Below, piece after piece: positions 46,720 through 57,558 of a stretch of DNA of 64,000 nucleotides; position 1 is the stretch's first letter, and each line of letters starts with the position of its first letter. Made by a program: the position numbers and the translations under genes. Source of the stretch: Austropuccinia psidii (lineage: Eukaryota; Basidiomycota; Pucciniomycetes; Pucciniales; Sphaerophragmiaceae); NCBI GenBank assembly GCA_023105745.1, contig JALGQZ010000002.1:75681285-75745284 (forward strand). Reading direction: 5' to 3'. The notes under the pieces are model-generated. The model had not been told where the DNA came from and searched no databases. It saw nothing but the letters and a program-made list of their open reading frames with translations.

Positions 46720-49700
46720 GTGGATATCCTATTGTGTTAAAAGGTCTTCACTGTTTTCCATCCAGAGCACAATTGTCCATTCTGAATACTGGTGTCAAAA
46801 ATTCTCTTGAATCTTTTGTTTTTTCTTCTCTCTCTGATATGTTTTACAGTATTCCCATTTATTCTGGTGCTACCAGCTCATTTATTGCAAAGCAGTTTGT
46901 TCACAAGTATTCTTTGACCATGTCAGAAATCCCAGAGAAGATTCCTCTTATCATTCTTGACTACTCTGAGTCTCCTTCTTTATTTGTGACTCACCATACT
47001 AAATATATGGTTGAGCTCCCTTCTTTCCCAAGCTCTGAATGGTACTTTCTAGTGAGTGCTACTCCCAAGGGAGAAGATGTTATATTGGGCTTTGACTTTC
47101 TCAATCACGTTAATCCATCTTTTGGTTGGAGGCAAGGGCTGATCACCTTTCATGCTGAGCATAAGGACTATTATGATCCTTCAAAATCTTTCAGTAATGA
47201 CTTTGCTTCTGTCAGAAAAGGTGCAGCTCTGGTTGGTGATTCTAGAACACCATGATTTCCATCTTCTGTCAATATTCCTTCCCTTAATTCCCATTTGTCA
47301 TTACTATCATCTAGAGATGAAGTCTTCAAAGAGATTCAAGATGTTGGAGAAGATAATTCTGTATCTTAAATTCATCTTTTCTTTGGGAATATGGACCTTC
47401 CTCCTTCATCTTATCATGACTCCCTGGAGGAGTTGTGGGATGAAGAGGAAGATCCAGAAGAAGTAGAAACCATGATGAAGGTTGTTCCTTCTGTTTATCA
47501 CCAGTACTTGGAGGTATTGTCCAAGGTGAAATAAGAGAAACAATCTCCTAACTGCACGTGTGATCATCAAATTGAGCTGGAGGGGTCTTTACCTCCAGTT
47601 GGGGTGATCTACTCTTTATTGAACCAAGAGTCAGATACACTCAGGGCCTACATTCCCGAGAATGTAGAGAAAGGTTTCATCCGACCAAGCTTCGCTTTAA
47701 CAGGAGCACCTGTCCTCTTTGTCAAAAAGAAAGATGGTGGCCTCTGTTTGTGTTTAGGTTAATTCAAACTCAATGCTGTTACTAGGAAGAACAAGTATCC
47801 TGTTCCTCCTATTAATCATCTCCTTACTGTTTTCAATGGTTCTTCTATCTTCTCCAAGATTGATTTGCGTGGTGCATATAACCTGCTCAGAATCAAGGAG
47901 GGTGATGAACATTTGACATGTTTTAGAACTAAATATTGCAGCTATGACTATTTGGTTATGCCATTTGGGCTCACGAATGTGCCTGCCTCCTTTCAAAATC
48001 TTGTCAATGATATCTTCCAAGAACTTCTTGATGTTTACGTTGGGGTTTATTTGGATGACCTTATGTTCTTTTCCAAATCTGAAGAAGAAAATGTCACGCA
48101 TGTGTCCACTGTTTTTTCCAGACTCAGAGCCAATAACATCTTTGCTAAGGCCTCCAAGTGCCTGTTTCATGTTTCTAGTGTAGAGTATTTGGGTTATGTT
48201 GTTTGTTCTGAAGGCCTCAAGATGTACCAAGCAAAAATCCACCAAATTCTCAATTGGACATCTCCAAGAAACCTCAAGGCTCTTCAATAATTCCTTGGCT
48301 TTGCCAACATTTACTGCCAATTCATCAAGAAATATTCAAAGAAAATTAGTTCACTCAAAAGTTTCCTCAAGAAAGATTCCCGTTTTCCCCTCAATGAGGA
48401 AGCTCTTAGGAAGTTTCATCAACTCAAAGAGGCATTCACCATTGCTCCAATTCTTTCTCACTGTGATCCTTCTCTACCCACCATTGTAGAGACTGATGCA
48501 TCAGATTATGCCTTGGGTGCTGTACTGAGTCAGATGTTTGACTCAGGAAAACGTCCCATTGCATTTGATAGTTGCAAGCTTCTTCCAGAAGAGCTCAACT
48601 ATGATATTCATGAAAAGGAACTCCTTGGCATAGTCTGGGCTCTCAAGAACTGGAGAGCTTTTTTCCTTTCACTTTCTTCCACTTTTGAAGTTTTGCCAAT
48701 CATTCCTCACTTCAATATCTTATATCATCAAATATTCTCACTCAGCATCAAGCCCGCTGGTCTGAATTCCTCTCCAAGTTCCACTTTTCAACCACCTACT
48801 ACCCTGGCCCCTTGGCTACCCTTCCAGATGCATTGTCACGTTGGGACGACATTTACCCAGAGAGGGGGGAAGATTTCATCAGAAAGAATCCAATGAATTA
48901 TCAAAAAATAATCAAGCAAGATGAAATTCGAGCCTCAAAATTCTTTGCAGTCAAGGTGCAAGCATTTTTAAATTTGATTGCATCAATTCAGAAGGCATTA
49001 TGGCAAAATTCTCAATATAGAAGTATTCTTCAAGATTTGGGTAAAGGTAAATCTGTCCAAGATTATTCTCTTGATTCCTCTTCCAAACCTCTTCTGTTCA
49101 AATATTGGGTGGTGGTCCCAAATGATCCCACAATTTAACTCAGCATATTTCAAAAAAGGCATGACTCTCCTCTAGCTGGACACCCATGCCAAGAGAAGAC
49201 CCTCAAACCTGTCAAGTGGGATTTTCACTGGTCTGGCATGACTCAATTTATCTAGGATTATGTATCATCCTGTCCACAGTGCTCAAGAAACAGAAATTTA
49301 CATCACAAGGTTGGACTCCTCAAAGCTCTTCCAATTCCAAATGGTCCTTGGATTTTCCTTTCAATGGATTTCATCACTCAATTTCCACTGTCCAATTCAT
49401 TTGAATCAATCCTTGTCATAGTGGACATATTCTCAAAAATGGCAGTTTTTCTCCAACAATGTCTTCAAAAAATTTATTATATTTGGCCCATTGATTCATC
49501 AAGAATATTTTCTCAAAGCATGGCCTTCCTTCAAGCATTGTTAGTGATAGAGGTTCTCTTTTTGTTTCTTCCTTTTGGACCAACCTTTGCCAGCAGCTCA
49601 AGATTTCAAGAGATCTGTCAGCTGCTTACCATCCAGAAACTGATGGACAGACAGAGAGGGCAAATCAGATACTAGAACCATACCTTTGGATGTATTTCAG

Positions 49701-50400
49701 CTATCATCAAGATGATTGGAACACCTGGATCCCTCTGGCTGAATTTGCTTACAATAGCTCTGACAACTCTTCAACAAAACAATCCCTTTTTTGCACTGTT
49801 TATGGAAGAGATACTCATTTTGACTTAGCTCACATTACTCAAGACACTCCTGATGGAAAGGTATCAACAAAAATCCAATTATTACAAGAAGATATCAAGG
49901 GAGAACTTTAAGTTGCCATAAACAGGTTTAAGAGGTACGCAGATAAAAGTAGAGCAAGTCCACCTGTTTTCAATCCTGATGACATGGTATGGCTTTCTTT
50001 CAAGAACATCAAATCAACTAGACCCACCAAGAATCTGTCTGAAAGATGGTTGGGTCCTTTTCCAATATTGAAGAAGGTCAGCACTCATGCCTACCACCTC
50101 AAGCTCCCATGTCAATGAAAGCTCATCCACCCAGTTTTCCATCTTTCACTCTTAGAGCCAGTAAGACATCAGCAATCCCCAATAGGAATCAAGAGCCTCC
50201 TCCTCCAAACATCATTGAAGAAGAAGAGGAATGGTAAGTCTCTCAAATACTGTACTCAAAGCTTAAGAGAGGAAAATCATGGTATTTGATGGAATGGAAA
50301 GGTTTCAGTTAAGAATCAGAAAGATTCACTTGTGAACCAACTGAAAACCTCAAGAATTGTCCTGAACTGGTTAAGGATCTTCATTCTTTTGATCCTGACA
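46720..50400 (+). pseudogene. pol of copy B: protease, RT, RNase H, integrase, chromodomain (broken)
   Basis: The protease segment (46734-47255) has IYSGATSSFI, with Tyr (46860-46862) where the catalytic Asp of copy C stands. TGA at 47253-47255 ends the frame. RT keeps FGLTNVPASFQ and YLDD (about 48047) but has earlier stops. RNase H region SDYALGAVLSQ (48500) is preceded by the complete ILSHCDPSLPTIVETDA, which copies A and C lack through a deletion. Integrase (48900-49910) contains the zinc finger, MDFITQFPLSNSF and PETDGQTER, with several stops and frameshifts (for example TAA 49136, TAG near 49253). The chromodomain is near 50215-50400. Not functional. Confidence 0.88.
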
Positions 50401-51226
50401 AGCCAGGACCCAATTCTTCAAGAGCTTTATTTTTCATGGTGCTTGGTGGGGAGAGGAATTACCAAAAGTAAGTCCCACTCCTTGTATGCACCTTTAGGGG
50501 TATTCTACTCTTTTTTTTAAGCATCACCTTTGCCAATATTTAAGCACTTTGCAATTTTTGGACACAGATCTTTGGCCTGGCTTTCAACATCAATTCCAAA
50601 TCTAGGTCCATTTTCACTTGGGAAAATGGACTATTCTTTTTCTCAATTTCTTTCCAAGTTTTCCAATTCTAATTCATTCCTTCAACAAATTTATTTTCTT
50701 TTCATGGCACTGGCGGGAGTGGTAACTACCAAAAGTAAGTTCCTCTCCTGGTGTGCACTTCCCTGAGGGGTCTACAATCTTTCAAAACATCGCCTTGGCC
50801 ACTCTGTGACCACCTGGCATCAAATTTCTCTTTCCAGGTCCTTGCCCAATTTCAAAATCAACCGTCAGCATCAGTGATCAAGATTGGAACCTCCTCAAAA
50901 TTTATTTCTCTTTACTTCTTGGCTTTTCTTATTTTCATTTTCATTCTTTATTTTTTGTTTTTCACTTTCATTTGAAATTTTCTTTTATCATGTCAAATAT
51001 CATGTCAAGCAGCATCATTCATTTTCAAACTACATCAATCATGAAGCCAATGTCAAAAGAAGATCAAGCAAGTCCTGCATCACCTGCCAGCTTTTAAATA
51101 TCAGTTGCAAATTATTTTTCTCTTAATCAATCCTCTTGAAACCCTGTCTCAATTTCTTTCCAGTTGCCTCAACAGGCTTCACCTTGTGTTGGTGCTCAGA
51201 AGCTCACCATTCCAAGGTGGGGGTAC
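50401..51226 (+). repeat. Copy B 3' untranslated region with duplicated motif and polypurine tract
   Basis: The two blocks with ACCAAAAGTAAGT lie at about 50436-50550 and 50703-50815, spaced 267 bp as in copy A. CCAAGGTGGGGGTAC (51212-51226) is the polypurine tract immediately before the LTR. Confidence 0.65.
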
Positions 51227-52032
51227 TGTCACAGCCATGGAAATTACCCTCCTGGAATTCATATGGCATATCAGTTCCATATCAATCTTATGGAATTTTG
51301 CCCACATCCATAATCACTGGCCAAATTGGCCCTCTCATCTTTTTCTGGCCTTTTATGGTCATTTCACTCCTGGCGCCAACCTGGCCCCTTCACCACCATC
51401 AGGCCCTTCCTGGCCTTTCTCTGCTTTTGGGCACTCCTTTGTATTTTGCAGTCAACAAGGAAAATACAGCCCAAAAGCCTGTATTTGGCTTTTTTAAGCT
51501 TTAAATACAGTTTGCGCACTTTTGCACATTTTTTCTCACTTTGCACATTTTGTGCATTTTTGCTGTATTCAGCTGTATATGCCATTTTCCCATGTATTAT
51601 AGGAAATATGTCCAAAAGGCCATATCAGGCATTTTGGGGCTTAATTGCCAGTTTTGTGAAATTTGTGCACTTTTGTGCACTTTGCCCAAATACAGTTTTT
51701 AAGATGTATCAGCTGTATCTGGCCAAAAACCCAATAATGGCCAAATACCCTAAAAGACACTTTGTAACCTCTGAAGCCTCCAAAACCAAAGCTTCACTCT
51801 TATCCTCCTGGCATCATTCCAAAAGACCTTTGGCCACTTTCAACCTTCAATAACCAAAAATGGTGTTATACACCATTATGCACCTTTTTTCACGAGAAAT
51901 TCAGTGGCGCAAAAATCAAGTGTTTATTTCAACTTCTCCTTCAGGTCACCAAGGAATCACATCATCCAGAGGATTAATCAAGGCTCAAGGACAAGTGTCA
52001 ATCTCAAATACCAATGACATCATCAAGCAATC
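51227..52032 (+). mobile_element. 3' LTR of copy B, truncated (806 bp)
   Basis: Matches the 5' LTR at 43180 from TGTCACA onward, including the palindromic element (51860-51876). It stops at 52032 where the LTR of copy C begins, inside the segment CAATGACATCATCAAG. Copy C therefore landed in this LTR, and the distal 600 bp is not found in the window. Confidence 0.8.
51860..51876 (+). promoter_or_regulatory. Palindromic TATA element, copy B 3' LTR
   Basis: ATGGTGT-TAT-ACACCAT, identical to the 5' LTR of the same element. Confidence 0.5.
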
Positions 52033-53369
52033 TGTCACAACCATGGCGATTCACCTGCTTGGATCTCCGTATGGCATATCAAGCCACAGTCCTTTTATGG
52101 CCAATTGGTCATATCCATCACCAGTGGCCAATATGGCCACATCATCATCTTATGGACGATTTATGGCCATTTGTCTTTTGGGGCCTTCATGACCCTTCAC
52201 CTCAATCCAGAAGCATCAGCAGCAATGTATGCCCAAATGGGTATTTCTGGTCATTTCCCTCAAAACTAGGGGAAATGGCCCAAATGGCTGTTTTCGGACA
52301 TTTGGGCTCATAATGCGCATTTGCACATTTTGCGCATTTTTGCGCACTTTGACGCAAAGTGTCCAAAAGACACTTTCCCTCCCTTTGGGCCAGTTTTTGG
52401 CTCAGAACCCAAAAGGACCCAGAAACACCTTTCCAAGCTCTGAAGCCATCACATCCACATTTTTTCCCTCTGCCTTTCCATCTCAAGACCTTTGGATGTG
52501 ATCTTCTTTCCAATGAACCAATATGCCAGAAATGATGTTATATATCATTGTGCATCATTTTTCAGCAGAAATTCAATGGTGGAAATATCAAATGGTCATT
52601 TCAACATTCCAACATATCATCACGTCATCAAGGCACCCAATCATTCAGAGGAATCATCAAGGCTCAAGAGTAAGTGTTTTCAACCATTCTCAAGGGATTC
52701 AAGAGGCAGTTCATTCAGTTGTCAAGTGTCAAAGCTCCACTCAATCCATCTTGGAAACCACCTTCATTTCAATACAGTCTGCACCCACCAAGAACTTTAT
52801 TTCATTTTCAAGCATGGGAAATTCATTCAACCCAATTCAATTTCAATGTTATCCAGCTGTATCAATTCCCAAAACAATCATTACAGCCTCAAGGATCAAT
52901 ACAGATCAGTTTTCAGCCTGAAGAACTCAAGCTCCCAACTTTTCACATATACCGGCTACCCTTTCCACCCTGGGGGGTTTTTCCCCAGTTAATTAATATA
53001 GTTTGATTTTATTTTATCTTTATTTTCTTTTCATTCTGTTAAGCAAATACTGATATTATCAAGTCAGTCATTTAGCACCTTTCTCTTTTTCTTTCTTTGC
53101 CTGTAAATGGATATTTGGTGGTCATATCCTTACTAATTCCATTGTTCCTTTTGACAGGTTGAAACAGTGATTAAGGACTTACTTGGTTGGCTCTTTGGCC
53201 ATTTGTCTTCCCCTTCCTCGTATTGCATCTCATCTTGTACCTGCATATTTCTTAGAGGAATTTATTCTTTTATTTTTATTTCTTTATTTCTTTGGAGTCT
53301 TCCAAGTGAGTTCCCTGATTACTGAGTGCCAGGCCACTCTTGTATTTCTGTCGAAGAGCCCCTGTGACA
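52033..53369 (+). mobile_element. 5' LTR of Ty3/gypsy copy C (1,337 bp)
   Basis: TGTCACA...TGTGACA. Left flank is copy B LTR (CAATC at 52028-52032). Distinct subfamily: TGCGCATTT/TTGCGCAC repeats near 52320 and the palindrome ATGATGT-TAT-ATATCAT at 52532-52548 (one G-T mismatch). The right partner LTR is missing because the element is cut at about 59975. Confidence 0.82.
52532..52548 (+). promoter_or_regulatory. Palindromic TATA element, copy C LTR
   Basis: ATGATGT-TAT-ATATCAT, with one mismatched pair. It occupies the same relative place as in the other LTRs. Confidence 0.45.
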
Positions 53370-54103
53370 TTATATTAATTAACTCATAATTTCTCTTAAT
53401 CCTCTTCATTCTTTCTTTATAATTTCATTCACTCATTTCATTGAAATTATGACTCTTTAATGCTTATGAACCTTATGATTCATTGTCACCTCTCAATTTT
53501 CTCTCATTCATTCTTCATTCTGAAAATTGAAAGCTGACTCAACTTTATTTTTTGTTTCTCTTTTGAAATGTTATTCAAATTATCATTTTCACTTCATTCA
53601 TAATTCAGGCGTAATCTTAAATTTTCATTTGATTTCCAAATTTTTCATCAAGTTATTCAGACACATTCTTCACATCAAGATTCATATTTGATTCATTCTT
53701 CAAGAATTTTTATTTTTAAAGAAGAACTCACTTGATTTTGATTTAATTGATTTATTTTACCTAAATTGATATTGACCTCAAGAGAATTGATTTACCTGAA
53801 GATTTTATTGATTTTGCTGATCTTCCACATCAAGAAATTTGACATAAATTGACTTTGCCTCAAGAATTCATTTGATTGATTGATTGATTTTGCAAGATTT
53901 TGATTTGATTGATTTGAACTTTGATTTATTGAGTTCAAGTTTTCATTTGATATTTAATTGATTGATTTACCTGAAGATTTCATTTAATTTATTGATTTTT
54001 ATTGATTTTGACTTTTGACTTCAAACATTATTTCAATTGCCTCAAGTTTCATCTTCAAATCTTGATTAATTCTTTCATTTATTTTCATTTATATCGTGGA
54101 ATC
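53370..54103 (+). other. Copy C leader between LTR and gag
   Basis: Non-coding T-rich leader with repeated TTGATTGATTT and TTCAAG motifs, parallel to the copy B leader. No tRNA-like primer site seen. Confidence 0.55.
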
Positions 54104-55441
54104 ATGCCCATTCAACACTCACCTCCTGCAAGGCAGACAAGATCTCAGGCCAGAACACATGCTGTTCTCACTCCAACTCCTAGGGTTCCTCTTGATGGCA
54201 CCCCAGCGATTTCTCAACTGAGGGCTAAATTGGACAGAGGACCCACTTTGGAAGGAGCAGCACCATCCAGGAAGGAAGGAAGAGTGCCAAGAAGATCAAG
54301 TTCATTCTCAGGAGTAGTTGGCAGATTTCCAGGAACTTCAAGGACCATTTTCAAGGGTCCAGGTGAAGATGGTGAAGAGGAGGAGGAGAATTCTGTGGAA
54401 GAGGAAGGGTCTGATGGTACTGAAGGTGTCCCTGCTCCTGTGGAGGCATCCCAAGGTACTGGAGGGCCACCTCTAGCCCAGTCTAATCAGCCTGTCTCTC
54501 ATCAGTCTGAACCATCTTTATTGGCCATTATGCAGCAAATGACTCAGATTATGGCCAATCTTCAAGCAGCTTCATCTTCTGATTCATCAAGACCACCAGC
54601 CTTCAAGACTCCATCTATGAATGCACCAGAATGCTTTGATGGGACTCAACCCGTCAAGGTCAGAAGCTTTATTCAGTCTTGTCAGTTAATTTTCCATAAT
54701 GATCTGGCATACTTCTCTCAAGACAGAAAGAAGGTCCTTTATGCCACTTCATTTCTCATTGGCAGGGCTGCAAAATGTATTGAGCCTTATCTTTCCCATC
54801 TCACCAATCAAGAGCCAAATTACCTTCTCAATGCATGGAAATTATTTGAATCTCAACTCTTCACCTTATTTGGGGACCCAAATGAAGTCAGAAAAGCTGA
54901 AGCAGAATTGGATTCTTTAAGAATGAAAGAAGGTGGGCATGTATCATTATACATTGCTGATTTAAGAAGTCTCGTCTCAAGAATTGGAGATTGGGGTGGA
55001 AGAGCTCTCATCCATCATTTCAGGAAGGAATTGCCATCCAGGACTTTGGATCAATTGGCCTGTCATCCTTCAAGAACTGACTCTCTTCAAGACCTAATGG
55101 ATATTACCCTGGAGCTTGATACCAGATACCATGAGAGGCAAAATGAAAAGAGTCATCATCAAGAGAAGAAGCCAGAAGCCTCAAAGTCACATTCTTCTCA
55201 TCCTCAAAGTTCTGCAAGCTCAAGTCAAAAGAAGAAGAAGAATTTTCAGAAGAGGGACAAGCCCCATTCTTCTACATTGAATAAGGATTTCAAGTTGATG
55301 AATTCTGAAAAAGAAAGAAGAATCAAGGAGGGTCTATGTACCTATTGTGGTGGGAAGCATAGTCTTGATTCCTGTTTCAAAAGGCCTCAAAACAAGCTTA
55401 CCCAACCGTCAGGCAAATTTCCCAGCCAGGGAAAAGTCTGA
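54104..55441 (+). CDS. gag: gag of copy C, intact (445 residues)
   Basis: Gag builds the cytoplasmic virus-like particle of the retrotransposon. The ATG at 54104 gives MPIQHSPPARQTRSQ, as in copy B; the open frame extends upstream but lacks conservation. Regions in order: Arg/Pro-rich start, acidic EEEEEN block near residues 88-105, capsid-like core (PECFDGTQPVKVRSFIQSC; FLIGRAAKCIEPYLSHL; LFTLFGDPNEVRKAEAE), a Lys/Ser-rich basic tail, and a zinc knuckle CTYCGGKHSLDSC. The knuckle spacing is C-X2-C-X3-H-X4-C, one residue shorter than the usual CCHC. No stop or frameshift is present, the only gag in the window so preserved. It ends at TGA 55439-55441, four bases after a GGGAAAA heptamer that should allow a fraction of ribosomes to enter pol. 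Confidence 0.88.
   Translation: MPIQHSPPARQTRSQARTHAVLTPTPRVPLDGTPAISQLRAKLDRGPTLEGAAPSRKEGRVPRRSSSFSGVVGRFPGTSRTIFKGPGEDGEEEEENSVEEEGSDGTEGVPAPVEASQGTGGPPLAQSNQPVSHQSEPSLLAIMQQMTQIMANLQAASSSDSSRPPAFKTPSMNAPECFDGTQPVKVRSFIQSCQLIFHNDLAYFSQDRKKVLYATSFLIGRAAKCIEPYLSHLTNQEPNYLLNAWKLFESQLFTLFGDPNEVRKAEAELDSLRMKEGGHVSLYIADLRSLVSRIGDWGGRALIHHFRKELPSRTLDQLACHPSRTDSLQDLMDITLELDTRYHERQNEKSHHQEKKPEASKSHSSHPQSSASSSQKKKKNFQKRDKPHSSTLNKDFKLMNSEKERRIKEGLCTYCGGKHSLDSCFKRPQNKLTQPSGKFPSQGKV
55429..55435 (+). promoter_or_regulatory. GGGAAAA slippery heptamer, gag-pol -1 frameshift (copy C)
   Basis: Reads G GGA AAA in the gag frame, then GTC TGA. A -1 slip continues AGT CTG AGT GGA into the protease frame. It matches the X XXY YYZ consensus and is conserved in copy B. 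Confidence 0.62.
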
Positions 55442-57553
55442 GTGGAGACCATGTTGTGTTCAATGGTCTTCACAGTTTTCCATCGAGAGCACAATTGTGC
55501 ATTCTGAATACTGGTGTCAAAAATTCTCTTAAACTTTTTGTTTTTTCTGCTCTTTCTGATGTTTTTTACAGTATTCTCATTGATTCTGGTGCTACACACT
55601 CCTTTATTGAAGAGCAGTTTGTTCAAAAGTACTCATTGACTACGTCAGAACTTCCAGAGAAGATTCCCCTTATCATTATTGACTCCTCTGAGTCTGCTTC
55701 CTTATTTGTGACTCACCATACTAAATAGATGGTTGAGCTCCCTTCCTTCCCAAGCTTTGAATGGTACTTTCTAGTGAGTGCTACTCCCAAGGGAGAAGAT
55801 GTTATATTGGGCTTTGACTTTCTCAATCACGTTAATCCATCTATTGGTTGGAGGCAAGGGCTGATCACCTTTCATGCTGAGCATAAGGACTATTATGATC
55901 CTTCAAAATCTTTCAGTAATGACTTTGCTTCTGTCAGAACAGGTGCAGCTCTGGTTGGTGATTCTAGAACACCATGATTTCCATCTTCTGTCCATATTCC
56001 TTCCCTTAATTCCCATCCGTCATTACTATCATCTAGAGATGAAGTCTTCAAAGAGATTCAAGATGTTGGAGAAGATAATTCTGTATATTCACTTCATCTC
56101 TTCTTTGGGAATATGGACTTTCCTCCTTCGTCTTATAATGACTCCCTGGAGGAGTTGTGGGATGCAGAGGAAGAGTCAGAAGAAATAGAAACCGTGATGA
56201 AGGTTGTTCCTTCTGTTTATCACCAGTACTTGGAGGTATTTTCCAAGGTGAAAGCAGAGAAACTTCCTCCTCACCGTGCCTGTGATCATCATATCGAGCT
56301 GGAGGGGTCTTTACCTCCAGTTGGGGTGATCTACTCTTTATCAAACCAAGAGTCAGATACACTCAGTGCCTACATTTCAGAGAATGTAGAGAAAGGCTTC
56401 ATCCGGACAAGCTCCTCTTCAACAGGAGCACCTGTCCTTTTTGTCAAAAAGAAAGATGGTGGCCTCTGTTTGTGTGTTGATTACCGCAAACTCAATGCTG
56501 TTACTAGGAAGAACAAGTACCCTGTTCCTCCTATTAATCAGCTTCTTACTGTTTTTAATCTTTCTTCTATCTTCTCCAAGATTGATTTGCGTGGTGCATA
56601 TAACCTGCTCAGAACCAAGGAAGGTGATGAACATTTGACATGTTTTAGAATTGAATATGGCAGCTATGATTATTTGGTTATGCCATTTGGGCTCACAAAT
56701 GCTCCTTCCTCTTTCCAAAACCTTGTCAATGATATTTTCTATGATCTTCTTGATGTTTATGTTGTGGTTTATTTGGATGAAATTCTGGTCTTTTCCAAAT
56801 CTGAGGAAGAACATGTCACTCATGTGTCCACTGTTCTTTCCAGACTCAGAGCCAATAACCTCTTTGCTAAGGCCTCCAAGTGCCTGTTTCATGTTTCTAG
56901 TGTAGAGTATTTGGGTTATGTTGTTTCTTCTGAAGGCCTCAAGATGGACCAAGCAAAAGTCCAGCAAATTCTCAATTTGCCACCTCCAAGAAACCTCAAG
57001 GCTCTTCAATCATTCCTTGGCTTTGCCAATTTTTACCGCTGCTTCATCAAAAATTATTCAAAGGAGATTAGTTCACTCACAAGTTTCCTCAAGAAAGGTT
57101 CCCGTTTTCCCCTCAATGAGGAAGCTCTTAGACAGTTTCATGAACTCAAAGAGGCATTGACCACTGCCCCAATCCTTCTTTACCCACCATTGTAGAGACT
57201 GATGCTTCAGATTATGCTTTGGGTGCTGTACTGAGTCAGGTCTCTGACTCAGGAAAACATCCCCTTTAATTTGATAGACGCAAGCTTCTCCCAGCTGAGC
57301 TCACTTATGAGATTCATGAAAAAAAACTCCTTGGCATAGTCTAGGCTCTCAAGCACTGGAGAGCTTTCCTTCTTTCAATTTCTTCCGCTTTTGAAGTTCT
57401 CACCGATCATTCATCACTTCAATACTTCATGTCATCAAAGATTCTCACTTGCCGTCAAGCCCGCTGGGCTGAATTTTTATCTGAATTTCATTTCTCAATC
57501 ACTTACCGCCCTGGCCGCTTGGCCACCCTTCCGGATGCTTTGTAACGTTGGGA
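55436..57553 (+). pseudogene. pol of copy C, part 1: protease, RT, RNase H
   Basis: Protease has the intact catalytic IDSGATHSFI (Asp 55582-55584) but a TAG at 55726-55728 (TAT in copy B) and TGA at 55975-55977. From 56113 the frame is open to 57195: linker, RT with VDYRKLNAVTRKN, FGLTNAPSSFQ, and the catalytic box changed to YLDE (second Asp of YLDD replaced by Glu, codon 56779-56781). A 16-nt deletion at the RT/RNase H border produces ILLYPPL and a stop. RNase H (SDYALGAVLSQ, 57205) continues in another frame with three more stops. It is interrupted at 57554-57558 by solo LTR S2. Confidence 0.87.
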
Positions 57554-57558
57554 CAACG

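Noticed and set aside
47754..48320. Long minus-strand frame opposite RT in copy B, also at 56419-57009
   Set aside because: It is the antisense of conserved RT sequence and is seen at the same place in both copies only because the sense strand is conserved.
43180..53369. Plus-strand frames inside the LTRs (Trp/His/Phe-rich)
   Set aside because: They fall within LTR sequence, are not conserved in frame among copies and start at no conserved ATG.
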